DNA of 64,000 nt from Azospirillum agricola (GTDB lineage: Bacteria > Pseudomonadota > Alphaproteobacteria > Azospirillales > Azospirillaceae), in assembly GCF_017876095.1 (NCBI RefSeq), contig NZ_JAGINM010000002.1, positions 62,001 through 126,000 of the forward strand, given 5' to 3'. The translations under genes and the position numbers were made by a program. This document shows positions 42,872-51,792 of this stretch, piece by piece. Under the pieces are notes generated by a model. It did no database searches. It had not been told where the DNA came from and worked only from the letters and a program-made list of their open reading frames with translations. Position 1 is the stretch's first letter; each line of letters starts with the position of its first letter.

Positions 42872-44137
42872 CTAGGGCTTGGCGAGAAGCAGCGCCGCCG
42901 CCCGGTCGCCGGAGCGCACCGCGGCCTCCAGGGTGGCTGGAAGCCCTGTGTCCGTCCAGTCTCCGGCCAGGGCGAGGTTGCTCCAGCGGGTGCGGGCCGG
43001 CGGACGGCGCCGCACCGAGTCGGGCGCCTGATCGGGGGTCGCCCGGCGCTCCTTGACCACCCGGAAGGGGCGAATCGGGACATCGAGTCGCAGGGCCGCC
43101 GCGACGTCGCTCCACAGGCGGGCCGCGATGGCGTCGGCCGGTTGGTCGGCCAGGGCGTCGGCGTCGCTGACAGTGACCGACAGCACGTCGCCGCGCGCGA
43201 ACAGCCATTCCGCCCGCCCGCCGACCAGCGCGAGAAAGGGGGAGCCGCCCGGCAGGCTCACCGGCCCGTCGAAGCGGTAATGGACGTTGACGATGGCCGG
43301 GCCGGGCGGCGGCACGGACAGCTCCGGCACCAGCCGCCCGGCCACCCAGGCCGGCGTCGCGAGGATGACGGAATCCATGCTCCCGAGGCCGAAACCGGAG
43401 CCTGCGATGGACAGCCCGGCCACCCGGCCGCCGTCGAAACGCAGGCCGTCCACGCGCGCGCCGAACCGGACGTCACCACCGAGCGCCGCCAGACGGCGCA
43501 GGGCCGGATCGACGAAGGCGGCGGACAGCCCCTGCGCGGCGATCACCGGCCGGCAGGCCGCCTCGCCGCGAAGCAGGGTTTCCCGCATCACCGCGCCGAA
43601 CAGGCGGGCCGACACCCGCGCGGTCGGGCCGTTCATCGCCGACACCGCCAGCGGAGCCCACAGCCGCCCGTGCAACAGGCCGTTCGGAGGCAGCACCGCG
43701 TCCAGCGCCGCCGCCGGGCCGGCCAGCACGGCGCGCAGGGCGGCGAGATACTGCCAGGGACGGCTTCCCGGCACCCGCCGCGCCTCGTCGAACAGCCACA
43801 GCCCGCCGGGTCGCAGGGTCCAGGCGGCGCCGTCGCGCAGATCGAGGAAGGGAAAGGCGGCCGGGCGCAGCGCGCTCAGCGCGCCGGCCGCCCCGATCCG
43901 GCGCGCGTAATCCAGCAGCGCCCGGTTGCCGCCGAGGACCATGTGGCTGCCGTTGTCGAGCGTCCGGTCGAGCGTGGCGTCGTGGAAGGATCGGCAGCGC
44001 CCACCCGCCTGGGGAGCCTGCTCGTGCAGGACGACGCGTCGCCCCGCCTCGGCCAGACGGAGGGCGGCCGACAGGCCGGCGAGCCCGGCGCCGATCACAT
44101 GCACCGTTCCGGCGATGGGAGAGGGTGGAATGGTCAC
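42872..44137 (-). CDS. hpnE: Hydroxysqualene dehydroxylase HpnE
   Basis: FAD amine-oxidase-fold enzyme reducing hydroxysqualene to squalene in hopanoid synthesis. FAD-binding VIGAGLAGLSAA (~14-25) and HEQAPQAGGRCRSF are clear, plus a C-terminal LALAGDWTDTGLPATLEAAVRSG closing the FAD site. 421 residues. The GTG start overlaps the hpnD stop (GTGA). It is the last gene of the hpnC-hpnD-hpnE operon, all on the minus strand. Confidence 0.93.
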   Translation of the reverse strand: MTIPPSPIAGTVHVIGAGLAGLSAALRLAEAGRRVVLHEQAPQAGGRCRSFHDATLDRTLDNGSHMVLGGNRALLDYARRIGAAGALSALRPAAFPFLDLRDGAAWTLRPGGLWLFDEARRVPGSRPWQYLAALRAVLAGPAAALDAVLPPNGLLHGRLWAPLAVSAMNGPTARVSARLFGAVMRETLLRGEAACRPVIAAQGLSAAFVDPALRRLAALGGDVRFGARVDGLRFDGGRVAGLSIAGSGFGLGSMDSVILATPAWVAGRLVPELSVPPPGPAIVNVHYRFDGPVSLPGGSPFLALVGGRAEWLFARGDVLSVTVSDADALADQPADAIAARLWSDVAAALRLDVPIRPFRVVKERRATPDQAPDSVRRRPPARTRWSNLALAGDWTDTGLPATLEAAVRSGDRAAALLLAKP

Positions 44138-45027
44138 GCGGCGGGCGGCACGCCGATCAGGCAGCGCAGGGCCACCCAGGCGCTTTCGCGCCGGCCGAGC
44201 CGGATGCGGACCGCCGGATCGCTCCAGCCCCGCGCCCGCAGGCGCCGCAGCAGCCGGTGGTAGAGAACCATCATGGCGATGGCCGCCCACAGCGAGCCGC
44301 GCGCCGTCCCCGCGATGGCCGCCCGCGCCTCGGCGAAGCGGGTCTCCGCCAGCTCGGCCAGCGCCTCGCAGGCCCGGGGCAGTCCGGGATGGGCCAGCGC
44401 CTCGTCCGGCACGTCCGTGTCGACCCCGGCGGCATCCAGCAGTTCGCGCGGCAGGTAGAGGCGGCCGAGCGCCGCGTCCTCGGCGAGGTCGCGCAGGATG
44501 TTGGTCAGTTGGAGCGCCTCGCCGAGCGCCAGGGCGAAGGCCTCGGTCGCCGGGTCGGCCCGGTGGAAGACGCGGATCGCCAGCATGCCGACGGCCCCGG
44601 CGACGCGGCGGCAGTAGAGGCGCAGGGTGGGCAGGCCGGGCGCCCGCAGCCCGTCCCCGGCTTCGCCGCCGACATCCATCGCCATGCCGTCGATCACCGC
44701 CTCGAACTCGGCGCGGGGCAGGCCGTAGCGGTCGATGGCCCCCTTCAGCGCGGCGGACAACGGGCTGGTCGGGGCGTCGCCGGAGTAGAGGCCGCGAATC
44801 GTCCGCCGCCAGGAATCCAGCGCCTCGCGCTTTTCCGCCGGATCGCCCGGCTCGTCGGCGATGTCGTCGACGCGGCGGCAGAAGGCGTAGATGGCGAACA
44901 TCGCCGCGCGCTTGGACGCCGGCAGCAGCCGCATCGGCCAATAGAAGCTGCTTCCCGACCGCTCCGCCACCGCCGAGGGCGTGTCGGTGGACGGGGGCGG
45001 AGACGAATCGGACAGCGGAGGCGTCAT
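44134..45027 (-). CDS. hpnD: Presqualene diphosphate synthase HpnD
   Basis: Condenses two farnesyl diphosphates to presqualene diphosphate. 297 residues of all-alpha squalene/phytoene-synthase fold; both aspartate-rich motifs are intact: CRRVDDIADEPGD (~50-62) and NILRDLAEDAALGR. The Ser/Pro-rich first ~20 residues precede the fold. The stop overlaps hpnE; 46 bases separate it from hpnC. Confidence 0.94.
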   Translation of the reverse strand: MTPPLSDSSPPPSTDTPSAVAERSGSSFYWPMRLLPASKRAAMFAIYAFCRRVDDIADEPGDPAEKREALDSWRRTIRGLYSGDAPTSPLSAALKGAIDRYGLPRAEFEAVIDGMAMDVGGEAGDGLRAPGLPTLRLYCRRVAGAVGMLAIRVFHRADPATEAFALALGEALQLTNILRDLAEDAALGRLYLPRELLDAAGVDTDVPDEALAHPGLPRACEALAELAETRFAEARAAIAGTARGSLWAAIAMMVLYHRLLRRLRARGWSDPAVRIRLGRRESAWVALRCLIGVPPAA

Positions 45028-45073
45028 GCGGATCTTCCCGGGCCGGGCGTTCGGACGAACGCGGCCCGGAAGT

Positions 45074-45958
45074 TTAGGAGGCGGAGAAGCTTCGCGCCAG
45101 CCCCCGCGCCACGGCGACCAGCTTGTGGTGCGTGCCGAGCATCACCCGCGCCTTCATCGGGTCGCGGGCCTTCAGCCGCTGCGACAGCGCCTGTGCGAGG
45201 CTGAGGATGACCGACGCCTCCATCCGCAGGCCGCGATGCTGGATCAGGCCGGGCAGAGGGGCGGCGCGCTCCAGCAGGCGGTCGGTGTGCTCCAGCGCCT
45301 GGTCGAAGATGGCGCGCAGGCGGGGGTCGCTCTCATGCTCCACCAGCCGCTCGACGCTGACGCCGGCCTCCTCGAACCAGGTCAGCGGGATGTAGCAGCG
45401 ACCGAGCTGCGACCAGTCCTCGCGGGCGTCCTGAAGATGGTTCAGCACCTGGAGCGCCGAGCACAGCGCGTCGGACGCCGGGCCGGCGGCCACCCCCTCG
45501 CCGTGCAGCTCCAGCAGGTAGCGCCCGACCGGGTTGGCCGAGAAGCGGCAGTAGAGCAGCAGGTCGCTCCAGCTGTGGCAGCGGGCGCCGACGGCGTCGC
45601 GGCGGAAGGCGCGCAGCACCTGCCGGGCGTGGCGGTCGCTGACGCCGGTCTCCTTCAGGCTCTCGCGCAGGTCGAGCGCCGGCTTCAGGTAGGCGTGCTT
45701 GGCCTGCCCCGAGGTCAGGGCGCGCTCCAGCGCCTCCAGGTAGGCCAGCTTGGTCTCCGGCTCCAGATCCATGTCGTCGGCGATGTCGTCGGCCAGCCGC
45801 AGGAAGCGGTAGAAGGCGATGACGTGCGGCCGCAGATGCTTGGGCAGCAGGCGCGACGCGACGGGGAAGTTCTCCGTGCTCTCGTCCTTGCGGGCGATCG
45901 GGCTCGGCTTGCGGGGTTTCGCCGGGGCGGTGTTGAAATCCGTGTTGAAATCCGTCAT
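45074..45958 (-). CDS. hpnC: Hydroxysqualene synthase HpnC
   Basis: Converts presqualene diphosphate to hydroxysqualene. 294 residues of the same fold as HpnD, with first motif LRLADDIADDMD and second NHLQDAREDW. NFPVASRLLP is typical of the HpnC branch. The N-terminus has a 12-base tandem repeat in DNA (GTGTTGAAATCC twice on the plus strand), producing DFNTDFNT. First gene of hpnCDE. Confidence 0.93.
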   Translation of the reverse strand: MTDFNTDFNTAPAKPRKPSPIARKDESTENFPVASRLLPKHLRPHVIAFYRFLRLADDIADDMDLEPETKLAYLEALERALTSGQAKHAYLKPALDLRESLKETGVSDRHARQVLRAFRRDAVGARCHSWSDLLLYCRFSANPVGRYLLELHGEGVAAGPASDALCSALQVLNHLQDAREDWSQLGRCYIPLTWFEEAGVSVERLVEHESDPRLRAIFDQALEHTDRLLERAAPLPGLIQHRGLRMEASVILSLAQALSQRLKARDPMKARVMLGTHHKLVAVARGLARSFSAS

Positions 45959-46081
45959 GGGGCCCTGCCTGCTGCGCGTCGGGACTGGCGGTGCGATCGA
46001 GTGTGCTTCATATAGGCGTGGACTCAAGCTTTGACCGCCGCCTCACCGCGATCCACCCCTCTTTTTCCATCCGGGTTTCAC

Positions 46082-46936
46082 ATGGCGAAGACGACCACCG
46101 ACCTGTCTTATTGCGGACGGGAGGTCCGGAAGTATGACAACGATCACTTTCTGGCAGGTCTCTTCGCCCCGGCGGACCGGCGCGAAGCCCTGTTCGCGTT
46201 GCACGCCTTCAATCTGGAGATCGCCAAGACCCGCGAGGTGGTCAGCGAGCCGATCATGGGGCAGATGCGGCTTCAATTCTGGCGCGACGGCATCGAAGCT
46301 GTCTATGGGGACGGACCCGTACCCCGTCACGCGGTGATGGATCCGCTGGCGGAAGCGGCGCGGAGCCTGGGGCTGAGCCGCGCCCTGTTCGACCGGCTGA
46401 TCGACGCGCGCGAGGCCGATCTGGACGACACGCCGCCGGCCGACCTGACCTGTCTGGTGAATTACGCGGAGGTCACGGGCGCGCCGCTGGTCCAGCTGGC
46501 GCTGGAGATCCTGGGCGTGCGCGACGAGGCGGCGATGGCCGCCGGACGCCATGTCGGCATCGCCTACGCCCTGGCCGGCATCCTGCGCGCCGTGCCCTTC
46601 CTGGCGCGCCAGCACCGGCAGCTGCTGCCCGCCGACCTGATGGCGCGGCACGGGGCGCGATCGCACGACCTGTTCGAGCTGCGCTCCACGCCGGAGCTGC
46701 GGCCGGTGGTGGGCGACGTCGCGCTGGTGGCGCGCAAGCATCTGGGCGAGGCGCGCAAGCTGCGGCGTTCGGTGCCGCGCGCCGCCGTGCCGGCGCTGCT
46801 GCCGGCGGTGCTGGCCGAGCTGCATCTCGGCGTTCTCGCGCGGGAGGGCAACGACCCCTTCGCCCCGCGCGTGCTGCTGCCCAACCCGTTCCGCCAGTTG
46901 CGGCTGGGCTGGGCGGCGCTGCGCGGGGCGTATTGA
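46082..46936 (+). CDS. Squalene/phytoene-synthase-fold protein, NDUFAF6-like
   Basis: A 284-residue squalene/phytoene synthase homolog lacking the catalytic aspartates: where HpnD has DDIAD this has FNLEIAKTREVVSEP, and the second motif is absent too. That is the hallmark of the NDUFAF6 (C8orf38) branch, which helps assemble respiratory complex I in mitochondria. It is therefore not expected to make squalene despite lying beside hpnCDE. ATG 46082 is preferred over a TTG at 46031. Its stop codon lies in a palindrome shared with trmFO. Confidence 0.88.
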   Translation: MAKTTTDLSYCGREVRKYDNDHFLAGLFAPADRREALFALHAFNLEIAKTREVVSEPIMGQMRLQFWRDGIEAVYGDGPVPRHAVMDPLAEAARSLGLSRALFDRLIDAREADLDDTPPADLTCLVNYAEVTGAPLVQLALEILGVRDEAAMAAGRHVGIAYALAGILRAVPFLARQHRQLLPADLMARHGARSHDLFELRSTPELRPVVGDVALVARKHLGEARKLRRSVPRAAVPALLPAVLAELHLGVLAREGNDPFAPRVLLPNPFRQLRLGWAALRGAY

Positions 46937-46951
46937 CCGCTTCGGCGGTCA
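46934..46951. repeat. Perfect hairpin spanning both stop codons (TTCG loop)
   Basis: TGACCGC-TTCG-GCGGTCA is a perfect 7-bp stem with a TTCG (UUCG) tetraloop. Its ends are the TGA of the NDUFAF6-like gene and the TGA of trmFO on the other strand. A very compact convergent junction; no T tract is present. Confidence 0.8.
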
Positions 46952-48292
46952 GGCGGCCAGCCACCCGTCCAGATCCGCCAGCGCGCGGCGGGTGTAGGCC
47001 AGCTTGCGGTCGCGCCCGCGGATCTTCTCGTCCACCGGCGGGAACAGGCCGAAGTTGACGTTCATCGGCTGGAAGGTCTCGGCCTCCGCGCCGCCGGTGA
47101 TGTGGCCGAGGATGGCGCCCAGCGCGGTCGTGACCGGCGGGTTGACGATGGTCTGGCCCAGACGTTCGGCCGAGGCGAAGCGGCCGGCGAGCAGGCCGAC
47201 GGCCGCGCTCTCGACATAACCCTCGCAGCCCGTCACCTGACCGGCGAAGCGCAGGCGCGGCTGTGCCTTCAGGCGCAGGGCGCCGTCGAGCAGGCGCGGG
47301 CTGTTCAGGAAGGTGTTGCGGTGCAGGCCGCCCAGCCGCGCGAACTCGGCCTTCTCCAGGCCGGGGATCATGCGGAAGATGCGCGTCTGCTCGGCGTGGC
47401 GCAGCTTGGTCTGGAAGCCGACGAGGTTGTAGAGGGTGCCCAGCGCGTTGTCCTGGCGAAGCTGGACCACGGCGTAGGGGCGGCGTTCCGGCTTGTGCGG
47501 GTTGGTCAGGCCGACCGGCTTCATCGGGCCGTAGCGCAGCGTGTCGACGCCGCGCTCCGCCATCACCTCGATGGGCAGGCAGCCCTCGAAATAGGGGGTG
47601 TTCTTCTCCCATTCCTTGAAGTCGGTCTTCTCGCCGGCGATCAGCGCGTCGATGAAGGCGCGGTACTCGTCCTTCTCGAAGGCGCAGTTGATGTAGTCCT
47701 TGCCGGTGCCGCCGGGGCCGGGCTTGTCGTAGCGCGACTGGAACCACGCCTTCGACAGGTCGACGCTCTCCAGATAGACGATGGGGGCGATGGCGTCGAA
47801 GAAGGCCAGCGACTCCTCGCCGGTGAAGGCGCGGATCGCCTCGGCCAGCGGCGGGGAGGTCAGCGGGCCGGTGGCGACGATGACGCTGTCCCATTCCTCG
47901 GGCGGCAGGCCGGCGACCTCGCCGCGCTCGACGGTGATGAGGGGATGGCTGGTGATCGCCTCGGTCACGGCGCCGGCGAAGCCGTCGCGGTCCATGGCGA
48001 GCGCCCCGCCGGCCGGCACCTTGTGGGCGTCGGCGCAGCGCAGGATCAGCGAGCCGCAGCGCCGCATCTCCTCGTGCAGCAGGCCGACCGCGTTGTATTC
48101 GGCGTCGTCGGAGCGGAAGGAGTTGGAGCAGACCAGTTCCGCCAGCTTGTCGGTGTCGTGGGCGTCGGTCTTGCGGACGGGCCGCATCTCGTGCAGGACC
48201 ACGGGCACGCCGCGCGAGGCGAGCTGCCACGCGGCCTCGGATCCGGCGAGACCGCCGCCGATGACATGGACGGGGCGAAGGGTGTCGGTCAT
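46949..48292 (-). CDS. trmFO: Methylenetetrahydrofolate-tRNA-(uracil-5-)-methyltransferase TrmFO
   Basis: Folate/FAD-dependent enzyme that makes ribothymidine 54 in tRNA, in place of TrmA. FAD-binding [11 protein letters not shown] (~12-22), the conserved [30 protein letters not shown] and [18 protein letters not shown], ending NVNFGLFPP. 447 residues. The start [10 protein letters not shown] is canonical; the 19 codons upstream are not family-like. Confidence 0.95.
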   Translation of the reverse strand: MTDTLRPVHVIGGGLAGSEAAWQLASRGVPVVLHEMRPVRKTDAHDTDKLAELVCSNSFRSDDAEYNAVGLLHEEMRRCGSLILRCADAHKVPAGGALAMDRDGFAGAVTEAITSHPLITVERGEVAGLPPEEWDSVIVATGPLTSPPLAEAIRAFTGEESLAFFDAIAPIVYLESVDLSKAWFQSRYDKPGPGGTGKDYINCAFEKDEYRAFIDALIAGEKTDFKEWEKNTPYFEGCLPIEVMAERGVDTLRYGPMKPVGLTNPHKPERRPYAVVQLRQDNALGTLYNLVGFQTKLRHAEQTRIFRMIPGLEKAEFARLGGLHRNTFLNSPRLLDGALRLKAQPRLRFAGQVTGCEGYVESAAVGLLAGRFASAERLGQTIVNPPVTTALGAILGHITGGAEAETFQPMNVNFGLFPPVDEKIRGRDRKLAYTRRALADLDGWLAA

Positions 48293-48448
48293 GAAGGCGT
48301 TCCAGACGAAAGCTGTTGGGGCACGGGACTGCGGGTGATTCGCCGGCAATCTAGGCGGTCCGGTCCGAAAGGGACAGCCCCCAAAAGCATCGCGGCCGGC
48401 GCCTTGCGGTGCCGGCCGTCTGCATGAACAGCGCTGGTGATGCGCCCC

Positions 48449-48679
48449 TCACTCCGTCTTGGTCGTCGTGCGGCGCTCGACGGTGGTCGAGGACGGGGCC
48501 GGGGTCACGACGGTGGCCGAACCCGACGGGGCCGGGGTGACGACCGTGCTCGACCCGTAGTTCGGGGTCGTGGTGGTGGTCGTCGTCGTGCTGGTGCTGC
48601 TGCCGTCGGACCCACAGGCGGCCAGCAGGAGGGCGGCGCCCATGGCGGCGCCGACACCGGTCAGAAGCGTCCTGGTCAT
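48449..48679 (-). CDS. Small Thr/Ser/Pro-rich lipoprotein
   Basis: A 76-residue predicted lipoprotein: signal segment TLLTGVGAAMGAALLLAAC with lipobox LAAC, then low-complexity STSTTTTTTTT and two copies of VVTPAPS. No folded domain is apparent. It lies between trmFO and uvrA on the minus strand. Such peptides are conserved as 'hypothetical lipoproteins' only patchily; function unknown. Confidence 0.55.
   Translation of the reverse strand: MTRTLLTGVGAAMGAALLLAACGSDGSSTSTTTTTTTTPNYGSSTVVTPAPSGSATVVTPAPSSTTVERRTTTKTE
48492..48547. repeat. 23-base near-identical direct repeat within the small lipoprotein
   Basis: Two copies begin GACGGGGCCGGGGT, at 48492 and 48525, 33 bases apart and differing at 2 bases, encoding VVTPAPS. 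Evidence of a recent in-frame duplication. Confidence 0.7.
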
Positions 48680-48741
48680 TCCTCGTCTCCTCAGTTTCAG
48701 AGCGGACAATGACCGGGAAACACCGCCGAGCCTCCGTTTGT

Positions 48742-51594
48742 TCACGCCCTCTTTCGCGACTTGGGCTTCGCCTTCAGGTAGGGGGCGAGATACCGGCCGG
48801 TGTAGCTGCGCTTGACCTTCGCCACATCCTCCGGCGTGCCCTCCGCGACGATCTCGCCGCCGCCGGTGCCGCCCTCCGGCCCGAGGTCGATGATCCAGTC
48901 GGCGGTCTTGATGACCTCCAGATTGTGCTCGATCACCAGCACCGTGTTGCCCTGGTCGACCAGCGCGTGGAGCACCTCCATCAGCTTCTCGACGTCGGCG
49001 AAGTGCAGGCCGGTGGTCGGCTCGTCGAGGATGTAGAGGGTGCGGCCGGTGGCGCGGCGGCTGAGTTCCTTGGACAGCTTGACGCGCTGCGCCTCGCCGC
49101 CCGACAGGGTCGTCGCCGCCTGCCCGATGTGGATGTAGCCGAGCCCCACCCGCTCCAGCGTGTCGAGCTTGTCGCGGATGCCGGGGACCGCCTTGAAGAA
49201 CTCCTTGCCCTCCTCGACCGTCATGTCGAGCACGTCGGCGATGGTCTTGTCGCGGTAGGTGACCTCCAGGGTCTCGCGGTTGTAGCGCTTGCCGTGGCAG
49301 ACGTCGCAGGTCACGTAGACGTCGGGCAGGAAGTGCATCTCGATCTTGATGACGCCGTCGCCCTGGCAGGCCTCGCAGCGCCCGCCCTTGACGTTGAAGG
49401 AGAAGCGGCCAGGGCCGTAGCCGCGCGCCTTGGCCTCCGGCAGCCCGGCGAACCAGTCGCGCATCGGCGTGAAGGCGCCGGTGTAGGTCGCCGGGTTCGA
49501 GCGGGGGGTGCGACCGATCGGCGACTGGTCGATGTCGATGACCTTGTCGAGATGCTCCAGCCCCAGCACGGTGTCGTGCTCGGCCGGGTGCTCGCGGGCG
49601 CCCATCAGCTTGCGGGCGACCGCCTTGTAGAGCGTCTCGATGATGAGCGTGGACTTGCCGCCGCCCGACACGCCGGTCACGCAGGTGAAGGTGCCGAGCG
49701 GGATCTTCGTCGAGACGTTCCTCAGGTTGTTGGCGCGCGCGCCGGTCACCTCCAGGAACTGGCCGGGATGGCCGGGCCGGCGCTCGTCGGGGATGGGGAC
49801 GAAGCGGGTGCCGTTGAGGAACTGGGCGGTGACGCTGTTGGGGTTCTTCTGAACCTCCTCCGGCGTGCCCTGGGCGATGACGTTGCCGCCGTGCTGACCG
49901 GCGCCGGGGCCCATGTCGACCAGATAGTCGGCGCTGCGGATGGCGTCCTCGTCATGCTCGACGACGACGACGGTGTTGCCGATGTCGCGCAGGCGCTTCA
50001 GCGTCTCCAGCAGACGGTCGTTGTCGCGCTGGTGCAGGCCGATCGACGGCTCGTCCAGCACGTAGAGAACGCCGGTCAGGCCGGATCCGATCTGCGAGGC
50101 CAGCCGGATGCGCTGGCTCTCGCCGCCCGACAGGGTGCCGGAGCCGCGGCTGAGCGTGAGGTATTCCAGCCCGACCGCGTTGAGGAAACCCAGCCGCTCG
50201 TTGATCTCCTTGAGGATGCGATAGGCAATCTCGCGGTCCTTCGGGCGCAGATGCTCGTTCAGCCCGCCGAACCACGCCGCCGCGTCGGAGATCGACATTT
50301 CCGCCGCCTGCGAGATGTGGCGGCCGTTCACCTTGACGGCCAGCGCCTCCGGCTTCAGCCGGGCGCCCTTGCAGACCTCGCAGGGCTGCGAGGACTGATA
50401 CTTCGACAGCTCGTCGCGCATCCAGGCGCTCTCGGTCTCCCGATAGCGGCGCTCCAGGTTGGTGACGATGCCCTCGAACGGCTTGTTGGTCTGGTAGCTG
50501 CGCAAGCCATCGTTGTAGGTCATGGTGATGGCGGTGCCGCCCGACCCGTAAAGGATGGTCTGGCGGACCGTTTCCGGCAGTTCCTCCCAGGGCGTGCCCA
50601 TCGAGACGTTGAAGTGCTGGGCGATGCTCTCCAGCGTCTGGTCGTAGTATTTGGAGGTCGAGCCGGCCCAGGGGGCGATGGCGCCCTTGCCGAGCGTCAG
50701 CCGCTCGTCGGGGACGACCAGCATCGGGTCGAAATAGATCTTGCTGCCCAGACCCTCGCAGGCCGGGCAGGAGCCGAACGGGTTGTTGAAGGAGAACAGG
50801 CGCGGCTCGATCTCCGGAATCGTGAAGCCGGACACCGGGCAGGCGAACTTCTGCGAGAAGACGGTCTGCTCGTTGGTCTCGGCGTTCTCGACCCAGACGA
50901 TGCCCTCGGCCAGCCCCAGCGCGGTCTCCAGCGAATCGGCCAGCCGGTTGCCCAGCCCCTCGCGCACCACGATGCGGTCGACCACCACCTCGATGTCGTG
51001 CTTCAGCTTCTTGTTGAGCGTCGGCACCTCGTCGATCTCGTGCATGGTGCCGTCGACGCGGACGCGCTGGAAGCCGCGCTTGCGGAGATCCTGGATCTCC
51101 TTCTTGTACTCGCCCTTGCGGCCGCGCACGAAGGGGGCCAGCAGCAGCAGGCGCGTGCCCTCCGGCATCGCCATGATGCGGTCGACCATCTGGCTGACCG
51201 TCTGGCTTTCGATCGGCAGGCCGGTGGCCGGCGAGTAGGGAATGCCGACGCGCGCCCACAGCAGGCGCATGTAGTCGTAGATCTCGGTCACCGTGCCGAC
51301 GGTGGAGCGCGGGTTCTTCGACGTCGTCTTCTGCTCGATGGAGATGGCCGGCGACAGCCCCTCGATCGAATCGACGTCGGGCTTCTGCATCAGCTCCAGG
51401 AACTGGCGCGCGTAGGCCGACAGGCTCTCGACGTAGCGGCGCTGCCCCTCGGCGTAGATGGTGTCGAAGGCCAGTGACGACTTGCCGGAGCCCGACAGGC
51501 CGGTGATGACGATCAGTTCGTCGCGCGGCAGGTCCACATCGACGTTCTTCAGGTTGTGTTCCCGCGCGCCGCGGACGCTGATGTACTTGTTCAT
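48742..51594 (-). CDS. uvrA: Excinuclease ABC subunit A
   Basis: DNA-damage recognition ATPase of nucleotide excision repair. 950 residues; Walker [15 protein letters not shown] (~31-44) with a second [10 protein letters not shown], two ABC signatures ([22 protein letters not shown]), Walker [12 protein letters not shown] and [11 protein letters not shown], and zinc-knuckle CxxC pairs (CPVSG, CPAC; CEVC; CEAC, CDVC). The start [16 protein letters not shown] is canonical. I see no GTTC-N7-GTTC LexA site just upstream. The neighbour upstream is the CYTH-CHAD gene, separated by a long hairpin. Confidence 0.97.
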   Translation of the reverse strand: MNKYISVRGAREHNLKNVDVDLPRDELIVITGLSGSGKSSLAFDTIYAEGQRRYVESLSAYARQFLELMQKPDVDSIEGLSPAISIEQKTTSKNPRSTVGTVTEIYDYMRLLWARVGIPYSPATGLPIESQTVSQMVDRIMAMPEGTRLLLLAPFVRGRKGEYKKEIQDLRKRGFQRVRVDGTMHEIDEVPTLNKKLKHDIEVVVDRIVVREGLGNRLADSLETALGLAEGIVWVENAETNEQTVFSQKFACPVSGFTIPEIEPRLFSFNNPFGSCPACEGLGSKIYFDPMLVVPDERLTLGKGAIAPWAGSTSKYYDQTLESIAQHFNVSMGTPWEELPETVRQTILYGSGGTAITMTYNDGLRSYQTNKPFEGIVTNLERRYRETESAWMRDELSKYQSSQPCEVCKGARLKPEALAVKVNGRHISQAAEMSISDAAAWFGGLNEHLRPKDREIAYRILKEINERLGFLNAVGLEYLTLSRGSGTLSGGESQRIRLASQIGSGLTGVLYVLDEPSIGLHQRDNDRLLETLKRLRDIGNTVVVVEHDEDAIRSADYLVDMGPGAGQHGGNVIAQGTPEEVQKNPNSVTAQFLNGTRFVPIPDERRPGHPGQFLEVTGARANNLRNVSTKIPLGTFTCVTGVSGGGKSTLIIETLYKAVARKLMGAREHPAEHDTVLGLEHLDKVIDIDQSPIGRTPRSNPATYTGAFTPMRDWFAGLPEAKARGYGPGRFSFNVKGGRCEACQGDGVIKIEMHFLPDVYVTCDVCHGKRYNRETLEVTYRDKTIADVLDMTVEEGKEFFKAVPGIRDKLDTLERVGLGYIHIGQAATTLSGGEAQRVKLSKELSRRATGRTLYILDEPTTGLHFADVEKLMEVLHALVDQGNTVLVIEHNLEVIKTADWIIDLGPEGGTGGGEIVAEGTPEDVAKVKRSYTGRYLAPYLKAKPKSRKRA

Positions 51595-51665
51595 GGGTTG
51601 TTCTTTTACTCGAAGCCGATCCGGTTGGAAAGCGGCTTCATGCGGGCGGTGAGGGGCCATATGCG

Positions 51666-51706
51666 CTTTGAAAGCCCCTTTCCCTGAGGGAGAGGGGCTT
51701 TCAAAG
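51666..51706. terminator. Strong symmetric hairpin between CYTH-CHAD gene and uvrA
   Basis: CTTTGAAAGCCCCT pairs perfectly with AGGGGCTTTCAAAG, and the inner TTCCCT/AGGGAG nearly pairs too. It is followed by no T run on either strand, though it lies after the CYTH-CHAD stop. Its GAAAGCCCC/GGGGCTTTC core resembles the family of terminator hairpins at 18699 and 13362. Confidence 0.6.
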
Positions 51707-51792
51707 TGCACACGACCACTCATCAAGGCCCGCTTCGGCCGAGGGACGATATAGGCGCCGCGAATGCCGCGACCAACGGCGCCCCGCGCGGG

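Noticed and set aside
46082..46936. A third active squalene/phytoene synthase
   Set aside because: Catalytic aspartate motifs are absent and the sequence fits the NDUFAF6-like branch.
51595..51665. LexA (SOS) operator upstream of uvrA
   Set aside because: No GTTC-N7-GTTC or its complement is present in the interval; one lone GTTC is not enough.
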